Positions 52,410-61,099 are shown, counted from the stretch's first letter. The stretch is 64,000 nt of DNA from DAOUKH01 sp965261455 (GCA_965261455.1 OZ253453.1:3286001-3350000), one strand, 5' to 3'. Numbers and translations are program-made. Notes: generated by a model not told the origin, from the sequence alone.

Positions 52410-52619
52410 ATGCGTATCGAAGAGGTTAGACAGCTCAACACCGAGGCGCTTCGGGAAGAGTTGGAGAACGCCCGCAAGGAGTTGTTCAACCTGCGCTTCC
52501 AGAAGGCGACACAGCAACTTTCAGACAGCAATGCGATTCGCAAGACTCGGCGCACCGTGGCGCGGGCGATGACCGTGCTTCGCGAGCGCGAGTTGGCCGA
52601 CGAGGCGCCGCAAGGATAG
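52410..52619 (+). CDS. rpmC: 50S ribosomal protein L29
   Basis: 69 residues from the ATG at 52410 (MRIEEVRQLNTEALREELEN). FNLRFQKATQQL and the RKTRRTVARAMTVLRERE helix are L29 hallmarks. It starts four bases after the L16 stop, and S17 begins 2 bp after its own stop codon. Confidence 0.95.
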   Translation: MRIEEVRQLNTEALREELENARKELFNLRFQKATQQLSDSNAIRKTRRTVARAMTVLRERELADEAPQG

Positions 52620-52621
52620 AT

Positions 52622-53503
52622 ATGGAGAAACAGCGAGGCAGACGTAAGGTGCGTATCGGAGCCGTGATCAGCGACAAGATGGACAAGACCCGCGTGGTCG
52701 CGGTTCCCTGGTCGCAGCGGCACCGGATCTATAAACGCGCCATCCGGCGGCTCAGCAAGTTCAAGGTGCACGACGAAGAGAACGCCACCCGCATGGGCGA
52801 CCAGGTCCGCATCATTGAGACGCGGCCACTTTCCAAGGACAAACGGTGGCGCATCGTCGAGATACTGGTCCGTGGCGAGCAGGTGGATGTCGCACCCGAA
52901 GAGATCGACGCCACCCTCGTGGAAGAGATGGAACAACTCCCCAAGACCGCCGCCGCGACCGTTGTGGCGGAGGCTGTGGTGGAAGAGCCGGACGAGGCTC
53001 CGGTGATGGAGGAAGCGGCCGACGAGCCCGCCGCTGAGCCGGAGGCTGAAGCCCCGGTAGCGGAGGAAGCGGTCGCCGAGGAAGCCGACGAGCCCGCCGC
53101 TGAGCCGGAGGCTGAAGCCCCGGTAGCGGAGGAAGCGGTCGCCGAGGAAGCCGACGAGCCCGCCGCTGAGCCGGAGGCTGAGGCCCCGGTAGCAGAGGAA
53201 GCGGCCGCCGAGGAAGCCGGCGAGCCCGCCGCTGAGCCGGAGGCTGAGGCCCCGGTAGCAGAGGAAGCGGCCGCCGAGGAAGCCAGCGAGCCCGCCGCTG
53301 AGCCGGAGGCTGAGGCCCCGGTAGCAGAGGAAGCGGCCGCCGAGGAAGCCGACGAGCCCGCTGCTGAGCCGGAGGCTGAGGCCCCGGTAGCGGAGGAAGC
53401 GGCCGCCGAGGAAGCCGAGGAGCCCGCCGATGAGCCGGCGACCGAGGAGTCCGCCCCCGACGCCGCGGAGAGCAAGGACGATGAGAAGGGCGGCGCCGCA
53501 TGA
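52622..53503 (+). CDS. rpsQ: 30S ribosomal protein S17 with a 66-bp-repeat acidic tail
   Basis: 293 residues against the usual ~85. Residues 1-~90 are a normal S17 (RKVRIGAVISDKMDKTRVVA, then RRLSKFKVHDEEN). The remaining ~200 residues are Ala/Glu/Pro: six tandem units of 22 residues (134-265), each DEPAAEPEAEAPVAEEAVAE followed by EA or a close variant. The frame runs cleanly to a TGA that overlaps the rplN ATG, and all units are multiples of three. The tail is very acidic and probably disordered. Confidence 0.95.
   Translation: MEKQRGRRKVRIGAVISDKMDKTRVVAVPWSQRHRIYKRAIRRLSKFKVHDEENATRMGDQVRIIETRPLSKDKRWRIVEILVRGEQVDVAPEEIDATLVEEMEQLPKTAAATVVAEAVVEEPDEAPVMEEAADEPAAEPEAEAPVAEEAVAEEADEPAAEPEAEAPVAEEAVAEEADEPAAEPEAEAPVAEEAAAEEAGEPAAEPEAEAPVAEEAAAEEASEPAAEPEAEAPVAEEAAAEEADEPAAEPEAEAPVAEEAAAEEAEEPADEPATEESAPDAAESKDDEKGGAA
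53021..53416 (+). repeat. six in-frame 66-bp tandem repeats within rpsQ
   Basis: Units start at 53021, 53087, 53153, 53219, 53285 and 53351. They are nearly identical in DNA, differing in a few bases (for example GAC/GGC/AGC at the first codon, GTC/GCC at codon 18), with a decayed partial unit after 53416. Near-identity in DNA means recent expansion or ongoing homogenisation. Confidence 0.95.
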
Positions 53504-53868
53504 TCCAGAAAGAGAGCCGTCTCCGCGTCGCCGATAACTCCGGCGCGCGCGAAGTGCAGTGCATCAATATCCCCGGCGGCTCCGGACGGCGCTATGCCCG
53601 GGTAGGCGACGTCATCGTCTGCTCGGTGAAGGTGGCGCAGCCCGCCGCCGCCGTCAAGAAGGGCGAAATCGTCCGCGCCGTGGTGGTGCGGACGTCGAAG
53701 CCGGTGCGACGGGCCGACGGCTCCCAGATCCGGTTCGACGACAACGCCGCGGTCATCCTCCGCGACGCATCGAACCCGCAGGGCACCCGCATCTTCGGCC
53801 CCGTGGCCCGCGAGCTTCGCGAGCACAACTTCATGAAGATCATCTCTCTCGCGCCCGAAGTCCTCTAG
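53500..53868 (+). CDS. rplN: 50S ribosomal protein L14
   Basis: 122 residues, ATG overlapping the S17 stop. MIQKESRLRVADNSGAREVQ and the C-terminal RIFGPVARELREHNFMKIIS are invariant L14 features. It begins the spc cluster and takes part in the 30S-50S bridge. Standard length. Confidence 0.97.
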   Translation: MIQKESRLRVADNSGAREVQCINIPGGSGRRYARVGDVIVCSVKVAQPAAAVKKGEIVRAVVVRTSKPVRRADGSQIRFDDNAAVILRDASNPQGTRIFGPVARELREHNFMKIISLAPEVL

Positions 53869-53872
53869 CGAT

Positions 53873-54205
53873 ATGAAACTCAAGCGAAACGATAACGTCA
53901 TCGTGGTCCGGGGCAAGTACCGCGGCAAGCAGGGCCGCGTCATGAGCGTGGACCGCAAGCACGATCGCCTGGTGGTCCATGGCGTAAACATCATCAAGAA
54001 GCACGTGCGGCCCAGCCCCACGGTGCGGCAAGCGGGTATCGTTGAGATGCCAGGCTCGATCGATGCGTCCAAGGTCAAGCTCCTCTGCCCCGCATGCTCG
54101 AAGGCGGGGCGGCTCGCCATCCGCATCATCAAGTTCGGCGAGGGCCGCGAGGAACGACGGCGTAAGATGCGCGTCTGCAAGGCGTGCAACCAAGAGATCG
54201 AATAG
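53873..54205 (+). CDS. rplX: 50S ribosomal protein L24
   Basis: 110 residues. KOW motif near the start (NDNVIVVRGKYRGKQGRVMS), then VNIIKKHVRPSP; the C-terminal part has two CxxC pairs (LCPACSKAGR ... RVCKACNQEIE), the zinc-ribbon form of L24. It is an early 50S assembly initiator. The start ATG is four bases after the rplN stop. Confidence 0.96.
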   Translation: MKLKRNDNVIVVRGKYRGKQGRVMSVDRKHDRLVVHGVNIIKKHVRPSPTVRQAGIVEMPGSIDASKVKLLCPACSKAGRLAIRIIKFGEGREERRRKMRVCKACNQEIE

Positions 54206-54213
54206 GGAACGAT

Positions 54214-54960
54214 ATGGTGGCGGAAGAAGAGAACAAGACAGACGAACCGGCGGCCAAAGCGAAGGCAAAGGCCCGCCCCGCGAAGGCGAAAGCCGCCGCG
54301 CCGAAGAAGGGCGCGGGGAAGGCTCGCCCCAAGGCGGGGAAGGCCGCGGCCGTGAAGGCGGCGGCTACGAACGGCGCGCAAGCGACGCCGGTGGGCTACG
54401 TCCCCCGCCTGACCGTGCGTTACCGCGAGGAGATCGTCCCCGCGCTGCGCACCGAGTTCTCCCTGTCCAGCATCATGCAGGCGCCCCGCGTGCAGAAGGT
54501 TGTGGTGAACATCGGCCTCGGCGAGGCGCTCACCAACCCCAAAGCCCTCGAGGCCGCGCAGCGCGACCTTTCCATCATCACCGGCCAGCAGCCGGTCACC
54601 ACCAAGGCCAAAAAATCGGTTGCCGCGTTCAAGATCCGCGAAGGCATGACCATCGGCATGATGGTGACGATGCGCGGGGCGCGGATGTACGAGTTCCTCG
54701 ACCGGCTGATCAACGTGGCGCTTCCCCGGATACGCGACTTCCGCGGCGCGCCCAACCACGGCTTCGACGGCCGCGGCAACTACTCGATCGGCTTCCGCGA
54801 ACAGACCGTCTTTCCCGAGATCGACTTCAATAGCATCGACCGGCTGCGCGGGTTCCAGATTACGATCGTCACCAGCGCTCCCAACGACGAACAGGCGAGA
54901 TCCCTGCTGAACCATTTGGGCTTCGCCTTCGCCAGGGAGACCGAAGAGGCGTTCGCCTAG
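54214..54960 (+). CDS. rplE: 50S ribosomal protein L5 with a basic N-terminal extension
   Basis: 248 residues from the ATG at 54214 with AGGGA just upstream; an earlier in-frame start at 54184 would overlap L24. The L5 core starts near residue 63 (PRLTVRYREEIVPALRTEFS); the first ~60 residues are a Lys/Ala-rich histone H1-like stretch (KAKAKARPAKAKAAAPKKGA). The core is otherwise standard (VVVNIGLGEA, GRGNYSIGFREQTVFPEIDF). L5 binds 5S rRNA; the extension is unusual for the family. Confidence 0.93.
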   Translation: MVAEEENKTDEPAAKAKAKARPAKAKAAAPKKGAGKARPKAGKAAAVKAAATNGAQATPVGYVPRLTVRYREEIVPALRTEFSLSSIMQAPRVQKVVVNIGLGEALTNPKALEAAQRDLSIITGQQPVTTKAKKSVAAFKIREGMTIGMMVTMRGARMYEFLDRLINVALPRIRDFRGAPNHGFDGRGNYSIGFREQTVFPEIDFNSIDRLRGFQITIVTSAPNDEQARSLLNHLGFAFARETEEAFA

Positions 54961-54988
54961 CGCGCCCTCGAAGAGCACGGAGGAATCG

Positions 54989-55174
54989 TTGGCCAAGAAA
55001 GGCAAGATCGAGAAGTGGAAGCGCCCCGCCAAGTTCGGGGTGCAGGCACATAACCGCTGCAATCGCTGCGGCCGGCCCCGCGCCTACATCCGCATGTTCG
55101 GGCTCTGCCGCATCTGCTTCCGCGAGCTGGCCCTGCGCGGCGAGATTCCCGGCGTGCGCAAAGCAAGCTGGTAG
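54989..55174 (+). CDS. rpsZ: 30S ribosomal protein S14 type Z
   Basis: 61 residues from a TTG with GGAGG upstream. Zinc ligands Cys24, Cys27, Cys40 and Cys43 (CNRC ... CRIC) mark the short zinc form, typical of Gram-positives, Chloroflexota and archaea rather than the long zinc-free form. It sits in the 30S head. Confidence 0.96.
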   Translation: MAKKGKIEKWKRPAKFGVQAHNRCNRCGRPRAYIRMFGLCRICFRELALRGEIPGVRKASW

Positions 55175-55219
55175 AATGGACCCCGGACAGACCAAACCTG
55201 ATAAGGCAGTAGTTGAACT

Positions 55220-55615
55220 GTGAATACCGACCCAATCGCCGACCTGCTCACCCGCGTCCGTAACGCCTCCTCGGCGGGACATTCGTCTGTAGTGGCGCCG
55301 TACTCCAAATTGAAGGAGTCGATCTGCGGCATCCTCAAAGAGGAAGGCTTTATCCGCGACTTCGCGCCGCAGAAGAGCGGCACGCAGCGCCAACTCAAGA
55401 TCTACCTCATCTATGGTGAGAAGAGCACGCCCGCGATCACCGGCGTGCAACGCGTCAGCAAGCCGTCGCTGCGTATCTATTCAGGCCACGACGAGATTCC
55501 CCGCGTCTACGGCGGGCTCGGCACGACGATCGTCTCGACCCCCAAGGGCATCATGACCGGCCGGCGTGCCTGGCACGAGAAGGTCGGCGGCGAAGTGCTC
55601 TGCGTCGTCTGGTAA
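55220..55615 (+). CDS. rpsH: 30S ribosomal protein S8
   Basis: 131 residues, GTG start (MNTDPIADLLTRVRNASSAG). The C-terminal GIMTGRRAWHEKVGGEVLCV is standard. S8 binds the central 16S domain and, in E. coli, the spc mRNA; a regulatory copy was not identified here. Confidence 0.97.
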   Translation: MNTDPIADLLTRVRNASSAGHSSVVAPYSKLKESICGILKEEGFIRDFAPQKSGTQRQLKIYLIYGEKSTPAITGVQRVSKPSLRIYSGHDEIPRVYGGLGTTIVSTPKGIMTGRRAWHEKVGGEVLCVVW

Positions 55616-55630
55616 ACAGGACCAAACGCC

Positions 55631-56173
55631 ATGTCACGTGTAGGTAAATTGCCCGTCCCCATCCCCGCCGGCGTCGAAGTCGAAGTCGACGGCGCGGTGG
55701 TCAAGGCCAAGGGCCCCAAGGGCGAGCTGTCCCGGGAGTTCAGCGGCCTCATCGTCATCGAGCGGCGCGACGGCACGATCGTCGTAACGCGGAAGAGTGA
55801 CGAGAAGGAGGCCCGCTCGCTGCACGGCCTCACGAGGTCGCTCATCAATAACATGGTCGTCGGCGTGAGCGAGGGCTACCAACGCTCGCTCGACATCGTC
55901 GGCGTCGGCTACCGCGCGACGCAGCAGGGGGACGGCATTCAGCTCCAGGTGGGCCTAAGCCATCAGGTGCACGTGAAGCCGCTTCCCGGCATTGAGCTCG
56001 AAGTCGAAGGGCAGACACGGATCCACGTCCGCGGCGCGGAGAAAGAGATCGTGGGACTGGTAGCGGCGAAGATCCGCAAGCTGCGGCCCCCCGACCCCTA
56101 CAAGGGCAAGGGAATCCGGTACGCGGGCGAGAGCGTGAAGTTGAAGCCGGGCAAGGGCGGCAAGAAACTCTAG
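55631..56173 (+). CDS. rplF: 50S ribosomal protein L6
   Basis: 180 residues, ATG start (MSRVGKLPVPIPAGVEVEVD). Two L6 folds; the C-terminal PDPYKGKGIRYAGESVKLKP is invariant. It lies near the sarcin-ricin loop and factor-binding site. Standard length. Confidence 0.97.
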   Translation: MSRVGKLPVPIPAGVEVEVDGAVVKAKGPKGELSREFSGLIVIERRDGTIVVTRKSDEKEARSLHGLTRSLINNMVVGVSEGYQRSLDIVGVGYRATQQGDGIQLQVGLSHQVHVKPLPGIELEVEGQTRIHVRGAEKEIVGLVAAKIRKLRPPDPYKGKGIRYAGESVKLKPGKGGKKL

Positions 56174-56230
56174 CCGCGAAACTATCTAACCGAGAGAAGA
56201 ACGGACGAACGGCGAGAGGTCGAAAGGATC

Positions 56231-56596
56231 ATGGCACAACGGGCGAGGACGGCGGCAAGGGCGAGATTCGTACGCCACCAGCGTTTGCGGAAACGGGTCC
56301 GTGGCGTCACGGAGCGTCCGCGGCTGGCCGTGTTTCGCAGCCTCAACCATATCTACGCCCAAGTGATCGACGACACTCGCGGGGCGACCGTCGCCGCCGC
56401 GTCCACACTCGAAGCACCGCTGCGGGGCGCGCCGGGACGTAAGCTCGACCGGGCCACCCAAGTCGGCGAGCTCGTCGCGAAGCGCGCCACCGAGGCCGGC
56501 GTCGAGCGGGTCGTCTTCGACCGCGGCGGCTTTCGCTATCACGGCAGGGTGCGCGCCCTCGCCGAGGCGGCGCGAAAAGGGGGCTTGGTCTTTTGA
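56231..56596 (+). CDS. rplR: 50S ribosomal protein L18
   Basis: 121 residues, ATG start with AGGTCGAAAGGA upstream. RHQRLRKRVRGVTERPRLAV and VFDRGGFRYHGRVRALAEAA are typical. L18 binds 5S rRNA together with L5. Its stop codon overlaps the proposed rpsE TTG. Confidence 0.96.
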   Translation: MAQRARTAARARFVRHQRLRKRVRGVTERPRLAVFRSLNHIYAQVIDDTRGATVAAASTLEAPLRGAPGRKLDRATQVGELVAKRATEAGVERVVFDRGGFRYHGRVRALAEAARKGGLVF

Positions 56597-57348
56597 CAAT
56601 GCAACGAAGGGACCGCACCAGCGAGCTTGCCGCCATGGGCTTGCAGGAGCGCGTCGTCAGCATCAAACGCGTCGCCAAGGTGGTCAAGGGCGGGCGCAAT
56701 TTTAGTTTCAACGCGATGGTCGTCGTCGGTGATGGCTCGGGCTCGGTGGGGATCGGGCTGGGCAAGGCCGGCGAGGTTCCCGAGGCGGTGCGAAAAGGCA
56801 CGACGATCGCCCGCAAGAATATGGTCAAACTCTCGCTCAAGGGCAGCACCATCCCCCACGAGCGCGTCATGAAGTACTGCGCGACGAAGGTCGTGCTCAA
56901 GCCCGCCGCGCCCGGCACGGGCGTGATCGCCGGCGCCGGCGTGCGCGCCGTCGCCCAAGCCGCGGGCATCCGCGACCTCCTGAGCAAGGTGCTCGGCTCC
57001 CGCAATCCCATCAACGTCGTCAAGGCGACGTTCATGGCGCTGGACGAAATGCGCCTGCCCGAGGACGCCGTGGCGGCGCGCAAACAACTCGCCGCCGAGC
57101 AGTTGGCGTCGCCGCCTCCGGAACCGCGCTCGCCCCGGCCGGCTCGGCCCGCTCAGCGCCGCCCCCGTGAGGAACGCGAGCCGCGTGACCGCGACCGTGA
57201 CCGCGACCGAGGCCGCGACCGCGACCGCGAGCCCCGCAGCGCCGTCGGCGCTGCCTTCGCCAGTGCGCGGGCTGCTGCGGCGCCTCCCCCGGCTGCCCCG
57301 CCGCCTCCCCCGGCTGCCCCGCCGCCGGCCCCCGGCTCCAGCGCATAG
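56593..57348 (+). CDS. rpsE: 30S ribosomal protein S5 with a charged, Pro/Ala-rich tail
   Basis: 251 residues from a TTG (56593) overlapping the L18 stop; the ATG at 56599 is the alternative. The S5 core (ERVVSIKRVAKVVKGGRNFS, KATFMALDEMRLPEDAV) ends near 165. The tail has an Arg-Asp run (RDRDRDRDRGRDRDREPR, ~197-214) and a Pro/Ala stretch to the end. S5 acts in decoding accuracy and at the mRNA entry. Confidence 0.94.
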   Translation: MTMQRRDRTSELAAMGLQERVVSIKRVAKVVKGGRNFSFNAMVVVGDGSGSVGIGLGKAGEVPEAVRKGTTIARKNMVKLSLKGSTIPHERVMKYCATKVVLKPAAPGTGVIAGAGVRAVAQAAGIRDLLSKVLGSRNPINVVKATFMALDEMRLPEDAVAARKQLAAEQLASPPPEPRSPRPARPAQRRPREEREPRDRDRDRDRGRDRDREPRSAVGAAFASARAAAAPPPAAPPPPPAAPPPAPGSSA

Positions 57349-57357
57349 AGGCGAGAC

Positions 57358-57537
57358 ATGGCCAAGCTCCGTATCACCTTAGTCAAAAGCCCCATCGGTT
57401 ACGAGAGAGACCAGGGCGCCACCGTCAAGGCGCTGGGGCTCCGTCGCATACGGCATGCCGTGGAGAAAGAGGACAACCCCTCGGTACGCGGCATGGTCCA
57501 GAAAATACGCCACCTGGTAAAAGTTGATCCGCTATGA
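57358..57537 (+). CDS. rpmD: 50S ribosomal protein L30
   Basis: 59 residues: MAKLRITLVKSPIGYERDQG, then ALGLRRIRHAVEKEDNPSVR and MVQKIRHLVKV, a complete bacterial L30. The ATG follows the S5 stop by 9 bases and its own stop overlaps the L15 ATG (ATGA). Short enough to be missed by length cut-offs. Confidence 0.95.
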   Translation: MAKLRITLVKSPIGYERDQGATVKALGLRRIRHAVEKEDNPSVRGMVQKIRHLVKVDPL

Positions 57538-58001
57538 GAGAACACGAGCTCAAACGACCCGCCATCGGCAAACCGGCGAAGCGCCTCGGGCGCGGCCTTG
57601 GCAGCGGCAAGGGGACCTACGCCGGTAAAGGCTCGAAGGGCCAGAAGGCCCGCGCCGGTGTCCGTATCCGCCCCGGGTTCGAGGGTGGCCAGCTTCCCTT
57701 TGTGAAACGCATGCCGCATCAACGCGGCTTTCGCAACCCCTTCCGGGTCGAGTACCAGGTGGTCAACGTCGCCGACCTTGAACGGTTCGATGACGGTGCC
57801 GTCGTGACGCCCGAGGCGCTCATCGCCAGAGGGCTGGTGCGGAATCTCAAGACACCGGTCAAGATTCTGGGCACCGGCGAGCTCACCAAGGCGCTCGAGG
57901 TGAGCGCGAACAAGTTCTCCGATTCGGCGAAACAGAAGATCGAAGCGGCCAAGGGCAGGGTCGAGGTGATCGGTGCAGCAACAGCAGGCCCAGCCGAGTA
58001 G
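57534..58001 (+). CDS. rplO: 50S ribosomal protein L15
   Basis: 155 residues, ATG overlapping the L30 stop. KRLGRGLGSGKGTYAGKGSK and RPGFEGGQLPFVKRMPHQRG are standard. The 3' end overlaps secY by 29 bases. Confidence 0.97.
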   Translation: MREHELKRPAIGKPAKRLGRGLGSGKGTYAGKGSKGQKARAGVRIRPGFEGGQLPFVKRMPHQRGFRNPFRVEYQVVNVADLERFDDGAVVTPEALIARGLVRNLKTPVKILGTGELTKALEVSANKFSDSAKQKIEAAKGRVEVIGAATAGPAE

Positions 58002-59301
58002 CGTCCGCTTCCTCTCGGCGATCGGGGACGCGTTCCGCCAACCCGATCTGCGCTTCAAGCTCCTCTTCACGCTGGGGATGCTGGTCGTGTTTCGCTTTGT
58101 CGCCAACGTCCCCGTGCCCGGCGTCGACGCCGAGGCGCTCGACCGCGTCTTCCAAGACGACCAACTGCTCGGCTTCCTCGACGTCTTCAGCGGCGGCGCG
58201 CTCCGCAACCTCAGCATCGCCTCGATGGGCGTCTACCCCTATATCACCGCGTCGATCATCATGCAGCTCCTCGTGCCCGTCATCCCCCGCCTGCAGGCGA
58301 TCGCCAAGGAAGGCGAATACGGGCGGCAGAAGATCAGCCAGTACACCCACTGGCTCACCGTTCCGCTGGCCTTCGCTCAGGGCTACGGCCAGTTACTGCT
58401 GCTCCAGCGCCAGGGCGTCATCCAGGGCATCGGCTTCACCAGTGAAGACAGCCTGGCCACCTTCGCCATGCTGTCCTCGTTGGTCGCGGGAACGATGTTC
58501 CTCGTTTGGCTCGGCGAACTCATCACCGAGAAGGGCATCGGCAACGGCATCTCGCTGATCATCTTCGGCGGCATTGTGGCCAGTCTGCCGACGATCTCGC
58601 AGCAGCTCCTCGATGCGGAAGGGGTGACGAGCGGCGTGGTGCTGCTCGTGATCGCGGCCATCGCCATCGTCTACGCCATCGTGGTCGTGACCGAAGGCCA
58701 GCGCCGAATTCCGGTGCAGTACGGGCGGAGCCTCTTCCGCGGCGGGCGGATGTACCGCCAGGCCGGATCGTCCTATATCCCGCTGCGAGTGAACTCGGCG
58801 GGCATGATCCCGCTCATCTTCGCCTTCTCGATCATGATCTTCCCCTCCATCGTCGCCAGCTACTTCGTCGGCGTGGGCAGCGAGGGGCTCTCCAGCTTCG
58901 CGCGGTCGGTGCAAGACCTGTTCTCGCCCACCGGCGTCCTCTACTGGCTGCTGACGTTCCTCCTCGTGGTGGCGTTCACCTTCTTCTATACGCTGGTCAT
59001 CTTCCAGCAGCAAAACCTGGCGGAGAACTTGCAGAAGAACGGCGGCTTCGTGCCGGGCATCCGCCCCGGCCGGCCGACGGAGGAGTATCTGAACCGCGTG
59101 ATCGTCCGGATTACCACCGGCGGCGCGCTCTTCCTTGGCCTCGTCGCCATCTTGCCCTTCTTCGCCCGTGGGCTCGTGGGTATCAGCCAGCTCGGACTCA
59201 GCGCCGCCGCCCTCCTCATCGTGGTCGGCGTCTCGCTCGACACTATGCGTCAACTTGAGGCGCAGTTGATGATGCGGCGGTACGAGGGCTTCATCCGATG
59301 A
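57973..59301 (+). CDS. secY: preprotein translocase subunit SecY
   Basis: 442 residues from a GTG inside the end of rplO. Ten membrane helices; VPVPGVDAEALDRVF, the plug region FSGGALRNLSIASMGVYPYI, ENLQKNGGFVPGIRPGRPTE and the C-terminal MMRRYEGFIR are SecY signatures. It forms the protein-conducting channel with SecE and SecG, not encoded here. Confidence 0.97.
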   Translation: MQQQQAQPSSVRFLSAIGDAFRQPDLRFKLLFTLGMLVVFRFVANVPVPGVDAEALDRVFQDDQLLGFLDVFSGGALRNLSIASMGVYPYITASIIMQLLVPVIPRLQAIAKEGEYGRQKISQYTHWLTVPLAFAQGYGQLLLLQRQGVIQGIGFTSEDSLATFAMLSSLVAGTMFLVWLGELITEKGIGNGISLIIFGGIVASLPTISQQLLDAEGVTSGVVLLVIAAIAIVYAIVVVTEGQRRIPVQYGRSLFRGGRMYRQAGSSYIPLRVNSAGMIPLIFAFSIMIFPSIVASYFVGVGSEGLSSFARSVQDLFSPTGVLYWLLTFLLVVAFTFFYTLVIFQQQNLAENLQKNGGFVPGIRPGRPTEEYLNRVIVRITTGGALFLGLVAILPFFARGLVGISQLGLSAAALLIVVGVSLDTMRQLEAQLMMRRYEGFIR

Positions 59302-59341
59302 CCGCGCCGCGAACATACGGCTTGATCGTAGAGGACTCCCC

Positions 59342-59893
59342 GTGCGAATCATCCTGGTAGGCGCACCGGGGTCCGGCAAGGGCACCCAGGCGGCGACGTT
59401 GACCGAGGCGTTCGATATCGCCCATATCTCGTCCGGCGACCTTTTTCGGGAGGAGCAGGAGCGCGGTACCGAGCTCGGCCTCCTGGCCAAGCAGTACATG
59501 GAGCGCGGCGAGCTGGTCCCCAACGAGGTCACCATCAAGATGATCCTGGGCCGCATCGAGCGGCCCGACTGCGCCAAGGGGTATATCCTCGACGGCTTTC
59601 CCCGCAACCGCGACCAGGCCGACGCCCTCGACGCCGCCCTCGCCGGTGCCGGTGCCGCGGGCATCGACAAGATCGTCTACGTCAAGGTCTCCGACGAGGA
59701 GCTGCTCAAGCGTATCGCGGGCCGGGGCCGCGCCGACGACGACGAGGCCACCGCCCGGCGTCGTCTGAACGTCTATAAAGAACAAACGGCCCCGATGATC
59801 GAGCACTACCGCGCCGCCGGCCGGCTGGTCGAGGTCAACGGAGAGGCCAGTATCGAACAAGTAGGCAAAGACCTCGTGGATGCTCTAGAATAG
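59342..59893 (+). CDS. adk: adenylate kinase, short-lid form
   Basis: 183 residues, GTG start. P-loop GAPGSGKGTQ (7-16), AMP site HISSGDLFR, and DGFPRNRDQADALD. The LID is the short form (GRGRADDDEATARRRLNVYK) with no zinc cysteines. It interconverts AMP, ADP and ATP. The secY-adk-map-infA order is the common one. Confidence 0.96.
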   Translation: MRIILVGAPGSGKGTQAATLTEAFDIAHISSGDLFREEQERGTELGLLAKQYMERGELVPNEVTIKMILGRIERPDCAKGYILDGFPRNRDQADALDAALAGAGAAGIDKIVYVKVSDEELLKRIAGRGRADDDEATARRRLNVYKEQTAPMIEHYRAAGRLVEVNGEASIEQVGKDLVDALE

Positions 59894-59903
59894 GAAGGTT
59901 TCC

Positions 59904-60722
59904 ATGAGAGTCCAACAGCCGCGCATTAAACCGACGGGCGTCATCATCAAGTCCGACGCCGAGATCGAGACGATGCGGTGGGCGGGAAAAGTTGTCGCCA
60001 AGACGATCGATAGAGTCTTGACGGCGGTGAGGCCGGGAATCACCACCAAGGAACTCGACGACATCGCATACGATACGATTACGGGCGAAGGCGCGGTCCC
60101 CTCGTTTCTGGGATACCGCGGCTTTCCCGCTTCGATTTGCACGTCGCTCAACGAGGAGGTCGTGCACGGAATTCCGGGAAGCCGGAGGCTGGAAGACGGC
60201 GATATACTGAGCATCGATTGCGGCGCGATCGTGGACGGGTTCCACGGCGATTCCGCGCTGACGATTCCGGTGGGCGAAACCTCGGCTCTCGGTGAGGCGG
60301 TTACCGCCTGCGCCGAGGACTCACTCTACGCGGCTATCGAGCAGTGCCATGTGGGCAACCGCATGGGCGACGTCTCCGCCGCCGCGCAAGCTTGCGCCGA
60401 GGCGCGGGGCCTGGCCGTTGTAAGGGAGTATGTGGGGCACGGGATTGGACGGGACCTCCACGAGGAGCCGTCGGTCCCGAATTACGGCGAGCCGGGGCGG
60501 GGCCTGCTCCTGCGGAAGGGCCTAGTCTTGGCCATCGAGCCGATGGTGAACGCGGGAGGCTGGAAGACGCGCCTTATGCCGGACGAATGGACCGTCGTCA
60601 CCGAGGACGGCGCGCTCTCCGCCCATTATGAGCACACCGTGGCCATCCTCGACGATGGCCCTGAGATTCTGACCGCGCGGCGCGATAAGGACTATGTAAT
60701 GGGGAAGAATGTAGGAGCGTGA
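59904..60722 (+). CDS. map: methionine aminopeptidase, type I
   Basis: 272 residues, ATG start with AGGAAGG upstream. Metal ligands fit type I: Asp in LSIDCGAIVDGFHGDSALTI (two), His in VGHGIG, Glu in LAIEPMVN and Glu in HYEHTVAI; EEVVHGIPGSR carries the substrate His. It removes initiator Met. infA follows by 3 bp. Confidence 0.97.
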   Translation: MRVQQPRIKPTGVIIKSDAEIETMRWAGKVVAKTIDRVLTAVRPGITTKELDDIAYDTITGEGAVPSFLGYRGFPASICTSLNEEVVHGIPGSRRLEDGDILSIDCGAIVDGFHGDSALTIPVGETSALGEAVTACAEDSLYAAIEQCHVGNRMGDVSAAAQACAEARGLAVVREYVGHGIGRDLHEEPSVPNYGEPGRGLLLRKGLVLAIEPMVNAGGWKTRLMPDEWTVVTEDGALSAHYEHTVAILDDGPEILTARRDKDYVMGKNVGA

Positions 60723-60725
60723 GGT

Positions 60726-60944
60726 TTGCCGAGAAAGCAAGCGATCGAAGTCGAGGGAACGGTATCGGAGACACTGCCCAACGCGATGTTTCGCGTCGAT
60801 CTGCCCAACACCCACAAGGTGCTGGCGCACGTCTCCGGCAAGATCAGGATGAACTTCATCAAGATTCTCCCCGGCGACCGTGTGCTCGTCGAACTCTCGC
60901 CCTACGACTTGGCCCGTGGCCGCATCACCTACCGATTCAAGTAG
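60726..60944 (+). CDS. infA: translation initiation factor IF-1
   Basis: 72 residues from a TTG; AGGAG at 60713-60717, inside the end of map, is 8 bases upstream and decides this start. KQAIEVEGTVSETLPNAMFR and YDLARGRITYRFK are invariant IF-1 features (S1-like OB fold). It binds the 30S A-site. Confidence 0.96.
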   Translation: MPRKQAIEVEGTVSETLPNAMFRVDLPNTHKVLAHVSGKIRMNFIKILPGDRVLVELSPYDLARGRITYRFK

Positions 60945-60964
60945 TACGACACAAGGAAGAGCCG

Positions 60965-61078
60965 ATGAAAGTGCGAGCATCCATAAAGCCCCGGTGCGAC
61001 AAGTGCAAGGTCATTCGTCGCAAAGGGAGGCTGCGCATCATCTGCGTCAACGCGAAGCACAAGCAACGGCAGGGCTAG
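60965..61078 (+). CDS. rpmJ: 50S ribosomal protein L36
   Basis: 37 residues: MKVRASIKPRCDKCKVIRRK, then GRLRIICVNAKHKQRQG. Zinc ligands Cys11, Cys14, Cys27 and His32 are intact (zinc-binding form). It sits between infA and rpsM as usual. Confidence 0.97.
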   Translation: MKVRASIKPRCDKCKVIRRKGRLRIICVNAKHKQRQG

Positions 61079-61099
61079 CGGGAGCGAAAGGTCGGAACT

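Noticed and set aside
53021..53416. CRISPR-like array
   Set aside because: The 66-bp units are directly adjacent without spacers, in frame, and part of rpsQ.
54184..54213. Earlier start of L5 at 54184
   Set aside because: It would overlap the L24 end by 22 bases; the ATG at 54214 has its own AGGGA and standard spacing.
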